From Acinetobacter sp. UBA6641 (GTDB taxonomy: Bacteria > Pseudomonadota > Gammaproteobacteria > Pseudomonadales > Moraxellaceae), in assembly GCA_002455755.1 (NCBI GenBank), contig DKLL01000104.1, positions 1 through 5,853 of the forward strand: a stretch of DNA of 5,853 nucleotides, read 5' to 3'. How positions within the stretch are numbered: position 1 is the stretch's first letter; each line of letters begins with the position of its first letter. The notes beneath the pieces were generated by a model. That model saw only the letters and a list, made by a program, of their open reading frames with translations, was not told the origin of the DNA and searched no databases. This document shows positions 1 to 4,799 of the stretch, one piece after another. The position numbers were made by a program, and so were the translations under genes.

Positions 1-15
1 TCTGGCCTCATTCAG

Positions 16-40
16 AAAAAAAAATGATCTAAATCGACCA
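16..40 (-). terminator. possible weak intrinsic terminator overlapping the HAD stop codon
   Basis: On the minus strand a short stem, TGGTC/GATCA (36-40 with 25-29, one G-U pair), has a 6-nt loop and is followed at once by nine T residues (16-24). The TAG stop of the HAD gene (29-31) lies in the hairpin itself. The T-run is convincing but the stem is only 5 bp. A second possible pairing, ATTCAG/CTGAAT (10-15 with 44-49), would enclose it. Confidence 0.35.
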
Positions 41-679
41 GTCCTGAATTTCCCAGTTTCGCGCTTTGGCCAAGGCTTCTAAACGCTCGTCCGGATTGAC
101 CACAATGGCATGATCGGCATATTCCAGCAAGAAACGGTCATTGAATGAATCCGAGTAAGCCCATGATTCATCAATATTACGTCCTTCAAGCCATTGTTCC
201 AGACGGATCAATTTACCCTTTTGATAGCACGCAGTATTGATGACTTTTCCGGTATATTTGCCATCAACCACTTCTGCATTGGTGGCAATAATTTCAGTAA
301 TGCCAAACTCGTGAAAAATAGGCGCAGTAATAAAATCAGACGTTGCGGTAATCCCGACCAGCTCATGTCCGGCATCGCGGTGCTTTTTAATGGCAGCAAA
401 ACCTTCAGGGCGCATTTGTGGACGAATCACTTTTTTCATGAACAATTCATGTAATTCAGTCAAATATTGATTGTCATGCTGGGTTAAAAATTCAAATACA
501 AATTCGTTGTAGGCAATCGGGTCAAGTTGCCCTACTTTATAGTCCTCATAAAACTTGTCATTCATTTGACGGTGTCGGATTGGATCGACTAAACCTTCGT
601 TTACTAAAAACTCACCCCATGAATAATCTGAATCGGTATTGAGGAGGGTATGGTCGAGGTCAAATAAAGCCAATTTCAT
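29..679 (-). CDS. HAD-IB family phosphatase (SerB-like hydrolase)
   Basis: This 216-residue cytoplasmic protein carries all four haloacid dehalogenase motifs. Motif I is DLDHT at residues 7-11, with the nucleophile Asp7 and the acid/base Asp9. Motif II is T111 in GITATSD. Motif III is a lysine in KGK at 154-156. Motif IV is SDSFND at 176-181, giving the Mg-binding Asp177 and Asp181. A helical cap (about 15-90) sits between motifs I and II, as in subfamily IB phosphoserine-phosphatase-like enzymes. It should hydrolyse a small phosphomonoester. As I recall, relatives next to rppH in pseudomonads have been annotated as histidinol-phosphate phosphatase, but the substrate cannot be read from the sequence. 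The start is preceded only by a weak GAG-type ribosome site. The gene is divergent from rppH. The family call is firm; the substrate is open. Confidence 0.93.
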   Translation of the reverse strand: MKLALFDLDHTLLNTDSDYSWGEFLVNEGLVDPIRHRQMNDKFYEDYKVGQLDPIAYNEFVFEFLTQHDNQYLTELHELFMKKVIRPQMRPEGFAAIKKHRDAGHELVGITATSDFITAPIFHEFGITEIIATNAEVVDGKYTGKVINTACYQKGKLIRLEQWLEGRNIDESWAYSDSFNDRFLLEYADHAIVVNPDERLEALAKARNWEIQDWSI

Positions 680-861
680 GAAAATACTCGTAAAAACTGC
701 AATTTAAGAAAAAAATTGTAAATCTATCTCCGCTAGTCGATAGAAATTCGTTAAGATCATAGCAATTTTTAACATTTAAGCTGTGCTTTTTTTCGAGATG
801 GATATAGAAATAACAATCCCCGTAGAAAAAGTCATACATTACACAAGATTTAGGTAGCCAG
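680..861. other. divergent intergenic region between the HAD gene and rppH
   Basis: This 182-bp AT-rich gap must hold promoters for both divergent genes. The minus-strand extended -10 is listed separately. For rppH I see only poor -10 candidates (TATAGA at 803-808, TACATT at 835-840) without matching -35 boxes, so no plus-strand promoter is called. The open reading frames that cross this gap look non-coding. Confidence 0.6.
756..764 (-). promoter_or_regulatory. extended -10 promoter candidate for the HAD phosphatase gene
   Basis: The minus strand reads TGCTATGAT, which is a TGn extension followed by TATGAT (5 of 6 to the sigma-70 -10 consensus). No good -35 box is present at 16-18 bp, as is usual for extended -10 promoters. 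The predicted transcript would start near 749 and carry a leader of about 70 nt. The leader contains a weak CTATC/GATAG inverted repeat (about 723-742). Confidence 0.45.
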
Positions 862-1344
862 ATGATCGACTCAGAAGGTTTCCGACCGAATGTCGGGATC
901 ATTTTGGCAAACGACATTGGACAAGTTTTATGGGCAAAACGCATTGGACACAATGCTTGGCAATTTCCGCAAGGAGGGATCCAGTTTGGAGAATCCCCCG
1001 AACAGGCACTTTACCGTGAGCTGAGAGAAGAAGTTGGCTTATTGCCCGAACATGTTCAAATTGTAGCGCAAACAAAAGGTTGGCTGCGTTATCGTTTGCC
1101 GCAACGGTATATACGCCCGGATTCAGACCCGGTGTGTATTGGTCAAAAACAGAAGTGGTTTTTACTCAAGCTGACAGCACCAGCAAAAAATATTCAGCTG
1201 GATTTGTCTGACCCGCCTGAATTTGACCAGTGGCAATGGGTAAGTTATTGGTACCCGTTAGGTCAGGTCGTGAATTTTAAACGCGATGTATACCGAAAGG
1301 CGATGGTAGAACTGTGTCATCAGTTACCTTCCATCCAGGTATAA
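862..1344 (+). CDS. rppH: RNA pyrophosphohydrolase RppH (Nudix hydrolase)
   Basis: RppH removes pyrophosphate from the 5' triphosphate end of mRNA. This leaves a monophosphate that stimulates RNase E, so the enzyme starts 5'-end-dependent mRNA decay in the cytoplasm. The 160-residue product has a complete Nudix box: G38, E44, then R52-E53-L54, E56-E57, G59 and L60 fit G-x5-E-x7-REU-x-EE-x-GU exactly. The N-terminal FRPNVGIIL (7-15) and WQFPQGGI (33-40) are hallmarks of the RppH/NudH branch rather than of dinucleotide or nucleotide Nudix enzymes. It is slightly shorter than E. coli RppH (about 176 residues), with the difference at the C-terminus. The ATG follows TTAGG about 8 nt upstream. The gene precedes ptsP by 82 bp on the same strand, an order shared with Pseudomonas as I recall. 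Confidence 0.96.
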   Translation: MIDSEGFRPNVGIILANDIGQVLWAKRIGHNAWQFPQGGIQFGESPEQALYRELREEVGLLPEHVQIVAQTKGWLRYRLPQRYIRPDSDPVCIGQKQKWFLLKLTAPAKNIQLDLSDPPEFDQWQWVSYWYPLGQVVNFKRDVYRKAMVELCHQLPSIQV

Positions 1345-1372
1345 AAAATTGCATGAAAAGGCAGATTTTTTA
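1343..1372 (+). terminator. weak AT-rich hairpin after rppH
   Basis: Just past the rppH stop, an A-rich arm ending in TTGC can pair with GCAG followed by a T6 run, leaving one bulged base. It is AT-dominated and weak, so it is at best a leaky attenuator between rppH and ptsP. Confidence 0.2.
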
Positions 1373-1381
1373 GTAGCAAGT

Positions 1382-1390
1382 TGTTATAAA
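1382..1390 (+). promoter_or_regulatory. extended -10 promoter candidate for ptsP
   Basis: TGTTATAAA is a TGn extension plus a 5-of-6 -10 box, with no clear -35. It lies 36 bp before the ptsP start, so transcription would begin near 1397 and give a leader of about 30 nt. That leader holds the GGAG ribosome site at 1415-1418, 8 nt from the ATG. This suggests ptsP can be expressed separately from rppH, with or without read-through. Confidence 0.45.
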
Positions 1391-1426
1391 TAAAAACAGT
1401 TTTGAACTTATTGTGGAGCAGATTTT

Positions 1427-3724
1427 ATGTCGAATATGCAACTGGACACCCTAAGACGCATTGTACAGGAAATCAATGCGTCCACCAGTTTGCATGAGTC
1501 CCTCGACATCATGGTCAATCAGGTCGCTGAAGCCATGAAGGTAGATGTCTGCTCGATTTATCTGCTGGATGAACGTAATCAGCGTTACCTGCTTATGGCG
1601 TCTAAAGGATTAAATCCTGAAGCTGTGGGGCATGTTTCTTTACATACCAGTGAAGGTCTGGTCGGACTGGTGGGTCAACGCGAAGAAATCGTCAATCTGG
1701 ATAATGCGCCAAAGCACGAACGCTTTATGTACCTGCCTGAAACCGGGGAAGAAATTTATAATTCTTTCTTAGGCGTTCCTGTCATGTACCGCCGTAAAGT
1801 CATGGGCGTTCTGGTGGTGCAAAATAAAGAATCTCAAGATTTCAGTGAAGCCGCCGAATCGTTCCTGGTCACTTTGTGTGCCCAGCTTTCCGGTGTGATT
1901 GCCCATGCCCATGCGGTCGGCAATATCGATGTATTCCGCAAGCCAAGCAACCTGCCCGCTTATAAAACCTTCCAGGGTGTTTCAGGTTCGGGCGGGATTG
2001 CATTAGGGCGTGCCGTCATTCTTTATCCTCCTGCAGATTTGGCTGCCGTACCGGACCGTGAAGCAGATGACATCAGTGAAGAACTGGAACTGCTTGATCA
2101 TGCGCTGAATGCAGTGCGTCAGGAAATTCAGGCACTGGATGAAAAAATGCAGGATGCCTTAATGGCCGAAGAACGGGCTTTATTTAGCGTGTTCTTGCGC
2201 ATGCTGGATGAAAATGCTTTACCTTCTGAAATTAAAGCTGAAATCCGTGACGGTAACTGGGCACAAGGTGCGGTAAGGAATGTCATAGATAATCACATTG
2301 CCCTGTTTGCACAAATGGAAGATGATTATTTACGCGAACGTGTGTCTGACCTGAAGGACCTGGGACGTCGCATTTTAGCCTTTTTACAGGAAGCTGATGC
2401 CAGCCATCGCGAACTGACTGATGAAAGCATTCTGATTGGGGAAGAAATTTCAACCGCAGCACTGGTGGAATTACCGGTCGATAAAATTGCCGCGATTGTC
2501 ACCACTGAAGGCGCCATGAATTCACATATGGTGATTGTGGCACGTGCGCTGGGCATTCCAACCGTAGTGGGTGTGACAGAACTGCCGATCAATACCCTGG
2601 ATGATGTCGAGATGATTGTCGATGCCCATCAGGGACGGGTGTTTATCAATCCGCCTCGCCGTTTGCGTAGCCGCTATAAAGAAATCCAGAAAGAAGAAGA
2701 ACAGCTGGCTAAAGACTTAAAGCAATACGAAACCAAAGATGCGATTACGCCGGATGGGGTTGCTGTCAAACTGTTTGTCAATACCGGTTTGATGATTGAT
2801 GTGGTACGTGGGGTACAACGTGGCGCCAAAGGCGTCGGTTTATACCGCTCTGAAATTCCGTTTATGCTACGTGACCGCTTCCCGGGTGAAGAAGAACAGC
2901 GTGCCATTTACCGCCAGCAGCTCAGTCACTTTGCCAATAAACCGGTAGTGATGCGGACCCTCGACATTGGTGCAGATAAGGATTTACCGTATTTCTCCAT
3001 TGAAGAAGAAAATTCGGCGTTGGGCTGGCGCGGCATCCGTTTTACTTTAGATCATCCAGAAATTTTTTCTGCCCAGATTCGTGCAATGCTCAAAGCCAGT
3101 ATTGGCCTGAATAACCTGCACATTTTACTGCCCATGATCACCAGTGTCAGTGAAGTTGAAGAAGCCTTATACCTGCTTGACCGTGACTGGGCCGCAGTAC
3201 AGGAAGAAGAACAGGTTAAAATTACCAAGCCCAAAATTGGCATTATGGTTGAAGTACCGAGTGTGCTGTTACAGATTGAAGAATTTTCTGAGCTGGTGGA
3301 TTTCTTCTCGGTCGGGTCCAATGACTTGACCCAGTATTTGCTGGCAGTTGACCGTAATAATCCTCGGGTTGCCAATGTCTATTCTCACTTCCATCCTGCG
3401 GTTTTACGTGCCTTGACCCGTCTGGTTCAGGAATGTCATAAATATGATAAACCGGTCAGTATTTGTGGAGAAATGGCTGGAGATCCATTGGCGGCTGTAC
3501 TGCTGATGGCGATGGGCTTTAATACCCTGTCGATGAGTTCAAGCAATATTTTGCGGGTACGTAAAGCCATCTGTCATGTACCCATGACCGATGCACAGGA
3601 GCAGCTTGAACGGGTACTCAAAATGAGTAATCCGCTGATGGTGAAAAGCTGGATGGAGTATTACTTCAAGACCCATGGTCTAGGGGATATGATGAAATCT
3701 GCAACCCGAATCGTGGGTGCTTAA
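1427..3724 (+). CDS. ptsP: Phosphoenolpyruvate-protein phosphotransferase PtsP (enzyme I-Ntr)
   Basis: PtsP is the first enzyme of the nitrogen phosphotransferase system. It autophosphorylates on histidine from PEP and passes the phosphate to NPr (PtsO) and then EIIA-Ntr (PtsN), a regulatory relay rather than a sugar transporter. The 765-residue protein starts with a GAF sensory domain (about 15-160), which separates it from sugar-PTS enzyme I. The enzyme I N-terminal helical region follows (about 185-330), then the swivelling phosphohistidine domain with the GAMNSH motif; His367 is the phosphorylated residue. The C-terminal PEP-binding barrel (about 440-725) shows GLYRSE (471-476), TLDIGADK (511-518), EVPS (609-612), SVGSNDLTQY (628-637) and ICGEMAGDP (679-687) with the catalytic Cys680. 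All catalytic residues are present and the length matches the family (E. coli PtsP about 748). A GGAG site supports the start. NPr and EIIA-Ntr genes are not in this window. Confidence 0.97.
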   Translation: MSNMQLDTLRRIVQEINASTSLHESLDIMVNQVAEAMKVDVCSIYLLDERNQRYLLMASKGLNPEAVGHVSLHTSEGLVGLVGQREEIVNLDNAPKHERFMYLPETGEEIYNSFLGVPVMYRRKVMGVLVVQNKESQDFSEAAESFLVTLCAQLSGVIAHAHAVGNIDVFRKPSNLPAYKTFQGVSGSGGIALGRAVILYPPADLAAVPDREADDISEELELLDHALNAVRQEIQALDEKMQDALMAEERALFSVFLRMLDENALPSEIKAEIRDGNWAQGAVRNVIDNHIALFAQMEDDYLRERVSDLKDLGRRILAFLQEADASHRELTDESILIGEEISTAALVELPVDKIAAIVTTEGAMNSHMVIVARALGIPTVVGVTELPINTLDDVEMIVDAHQGRVFINPPRRLRSRYKEIQKEEEQLAKDLKQYETKDAITPDGVAVKLFVNTGLMIDVVRGVQRGAKGVGLYRSEIPFMLRDRFPGEEEQRAIYRQQLSHFANKPVVMRTLDIGADKDLPYFSIEEENSALGWRGIRFTLDHPEIFSAQIRAMLKASIGLNNLHILLPMITSVSEVEEALYLLDRDWAAVQEEEQVKITKPKIGIMVEVPSVLLQIEEFSELVDFFSVGSNDLTQYLLAVDRNNPRVANVYSHFHPAVLRALTRLVQECHKYDKPVSICGEMAGDPLAAVLLMAMGFNTLSMSSSNILRVRKAICHVPMTDAQEQLERVLKMSNPLMVKSWMEYYFKTHGLGDMMKSATRIVGA

Positions 3725-3731
3725 AAAAGAT

Positions 3732-3923
3732 TTATAGAACAGCAAATACTGTGCAAGAAAAAGGGAGATAATCATTTGAGTATCTCCCTTTTTTGTGCTT
3801 GTCATAGCCACGTTTTGCATTTTTCTTGCGGTCTACAAAGACCTGGCTTTTGTTGACCTCATGCATGTGTTTTGCCACAAAGTTGTGAACCACAACCTCT
3901 GGCAGTGCTTTTTTCTTTGCCAT
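3732..3923 (-). CDS. small basic protein, conserved-looking, terminator inside its coding frame
   Basis: The function is not recognised. The frame encodes 63 residues and is strongly basic up to about residue 47: MAKKKALPE, then VHNFVAKHMHE and FVDRKKNAKRGYDKHKK. The composition suggests binding to RNA, the ribosome or another acidic partner. No membrane segment or signal peptide is seen. The ATG follows CAGGT with about 8-nt spacing, and a plausible promoter lies 47 bp upstream. The bidirectional terminator spans codons 44-56, so RNAs ending at it would lack the TAA at 3732-3734. The residues after it (SCTVFAVL) are unlike the rest and may rarely be made. This resembles arfA gene architecture, although the ArfA KGKGSY signature is absent. 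The real end may instead be set by an A6 run at the hairpin base, where a -1 shift reaches a nearby TGA. That a gene exists here is likely; its 3' end is uncertain. Confidence 0.72.
   Translation of the reverse strand: MAKKKALPEVVVHNFVAKHMHEVNKSQVFVDRKKNAKRGYDKHKKGRYSNDYLPFSCTVFAVL
3758..3794. terminator. strong bidirectional intrinsic terminator (ptsP / convergent small gene)
   Basis: A perfect 13-bp inverted repeat (3758-3770 with 3781-3793) has a 10-nt loop and a GGGAGA/TCTCCC core. It is flanked by T6 on the plus strand (3789-3794) and by T5 on the minus strand (3758-3762 complement). It lies 33 bp past the ptsP stop, so it should end ptsP transcription. On the minus strand the same hairpin falls within codons 44-56 of the small convergent reading frame, before that frame's stop codon. 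Confidence 0.9.
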
Positions 3924-4084
3924 TTTACTTACCTGTTTTCACTCACCATCCGGATTGGATAGCACAGTAATATTACGCTTTTTTGTACAGAATTCAAGCG
4001 GTTTTTACGGCAAAGATATCTCACATAAAAATAAATAATTTCAAATACTTAATTTTATATTTTCAGTCTTTATCTACCCAGTTA
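3924..4084. other. intergenic region between the DUF1232 gene and the small basic gene
   Basis: This 161-bp AT-rich stretch holds the promoter candidate for the small gene near its left end. The rest (4020-4084) shows no hairpin with a T-run, so no terminator is visible for the DUF1232 gene and read-through into the small gene is possible. Confidence 0.5.
3970..3997 (-). promoter_or_regulatory. sigma-70-type promoter candidate for the small basic protein
   Basis: On the minus strand TTGAAT (3992-3997) and TAATAT (3970-3975) are separated by 16 bp; each matches 4 of 6 consensus bases. Transcription would start near 3963, giving a leader of about 40 nt with the AGGT ribosome site. A small near-palindrome with core ATCCGGAT (3948-3955) falls at the start of this leader and could be an operator or a 5' hairpin. 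Confidence 0.45.
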
Positions 4085-4465
4085 TTACAATTTTTGCATA
4101 TTCAAAAAATGCATGGCCAAATAACCGAGAAAGAGCAGCCAGATTAAAATGATCACGCCTGCCGCCCAACGGTTTACCGGCCGTTCTGCCAATAGCGAAG
4201 CACGAATTCTGCAATCGTCTAGAATTTCTTGTGGTGCCAGCTTCATCACCAATAACAGCCCCAAGGGCACAATAATAATATCATCCACATAGCCCAGCAC
4301 TGGAATAAAATCGGGAATCAGATCAATCGGCGATAGCGCATATGCTGCAATAATCAGCGCCAATATTTTGATCCAGACAGGTGTGCGCTGGTCTTTAACC
4401 ACCAGCCAAACCACCAGAACATCTTTTTTGATGGTTCTGGCCCATTGTTTAATTTTTTGATACAT
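4085..4465 (-). CDS. DUF1232 / YkvA-family small membrane protein
   Basis: This is a 126-residue protein of unknown function with the unmistakable DUF1232 core: DQRTP (25-29), a hydrophobic helix (about 31-44), then SPIDLIPDFIPVLGYVDD (45-62) and a second apolar helix to about 76. A further membrane helix lies near the C-terminus (about 101-121), after a short charged stretch (80-99). It probably sits in the inner membrane; the family has no settled biochemical role. I chose the internal ATG at 4463-4465 because the upstream 27 codons read like AT-rich non-coding DNA, family members usually begin shortly before the RTP motif, and a TATAAA box lies just upstream at 4487-4492. The longer start would be at 4546; neither start has a clear Shine-Dalgarno. 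The gene ends in tandem stops (TAA at 4085-4087 and 4082-4084). Confidence 0.88.
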   Translation of the reverse strand: MYQKIKQWARTIKKDVLVVWLVVKDQRTPVWIKILALIIAAYALSPIDLIPDFIPVLGYVDDIIIVPLGLLLVMKLAPQEILDDCRIRASLLAERPVNRWAAGVIILIWLLFLGYLAMHFLNMQKL

Positions 4466-4486
4466 ACAAGTAATGAGAATCAAAAT

Positions 4487-4492
4487 TTTATA
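4487..4492 (-). promoter_or_regulatory. -10 box candidate for the DUF1232 gene
   Basis: The minus strand reads TATAAA followed by AT, 21 bp before the chosen ATG. No good -35 is seen at the right distance. If used, the transcript would have a leader of only about 15 nt and could not encode the longer N-terminus, so it supports the internal start. AT-rich DNA makes chance matches common. Confidence 0.3.
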
Positions 4493-4546
4493 ATGATATC
4501 TTAAATAAGTTTTCTTAAATGAATATAAATTTTGCAGCTTTAACAT

Positions 4547-4685
4547 TTTTTATGTAAGTGGTAGAAAGACAACTTTCATTACAAATCACAATAAAAAATA
4601 AATTTATTAAAGAATTTTCCTCATTTAGAAAATTCACAATATATTTTGAGTACGCAAAAAAGAGATTCTTAACATTTAATTATTT
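4547..4685. other. AT-rich intergenic DNA with no gene seen
   Basis: The stretch is strongly AT-rich, with only short open frames and no RNA-like or repeat structure that I could find. Together with the leader DNA down to 4466 and the repeat block to 4799, it forms a gene-free gap of about 330 bp. It presumably holds upstream control DNA for the DUF1232 gene. Confidence 0.5.
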
Positions 4686-4728
4686 AATTCTCCCTCCCTT
4701 TAGCTCCCTCCCCTAGGGAGGGAGAATT
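4686..4728. repeat. 14-bp perfect inverted repeat with embedded G-quadruplex motif
   Basis: The arms at 4686-4699 and 4715-4728 are perfect complements (AATTCTCCCTCCCT and its complement) around a 15-nt loop. The left arm and loop also repeat CTCCCTCCC directly. On the minus strand four G-tracts (GGGG, GGG, GGG, GGG, over 4692-4713) are separated by 1, 7 and 1 nt, which satisfies the usual G-quadruplex pattern. There is no T-run on either side, so it is not a standard intrinsic terminator, although it could stall polymerase or protect an mRNA 3' end. It lies about 70 bp past the stop of the acyl-CoA dehydrogenase gene. Confidence 0.8.
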
Positions 4729-4736
4729 TCGATTGT

Positions 4737-4790
4737 GAATTCCCTCTCATTCCAGGAGATGAATAGCACACCTAAGCAAGGGAGAGGTAT
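4737..4790. repeat. second short inverted repeat (CCTCTC/GAGAGG), possible half of a dispersed intergenic element
   Basis: CCTCTC at 4743-4748 pairs with GAGAGG at 4782-4787 across a 33-nt loop. Its pyrimidine-then-purine layout echoes the neighbouring 4686-4728 repeat. The two together look like a REP-like intergenic unit, but only one copy is in the window, so dispersal is inferred. Confidence 0.35.
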
Positions 4791-4799
4791 AAAAATAAT

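Noticed and set aside
660..953. 97-codon minus-strand frame crossing the HAD-rppH gap
   Set aside because: It overlaps the rppH start and the HAD gene end to end, and its composition is that of translated AT-rich spacer.
2326..3375. Minus-strand open frames inside ptsP (2326-2592, 2674-2907, 3052-3375)
   Set aside because: They lie antisense to well-conserved enzyme I domains, have Ser/Arg-rich shadow compositions, and show no ribosome sites or recognisable domains.
3732..3923. Calling the small basic protein ArfA outright
   Set aside because: The gene layout is ArfA-like, but the KGKGSY-type signature and the PLF-R pattern of ArfA are missing, so only the regulatory architecture is claimed as similar.
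4466..4546. 27-codon N-terminal extension of the DUF1232 protein from an ATG at 4546
   Set aside because: It has no ribosome site, an AT-rich low-complexity translation and no family support, and a -10 candidate lies within it. The ATG at 4465 fits the family better.
4686..4728. Inverted repeat as a classical intrinsic terminator
   Set aside because: The stem is strong but no T-run follows on either strand (only TTT on plus, AATTAAAT on minus).
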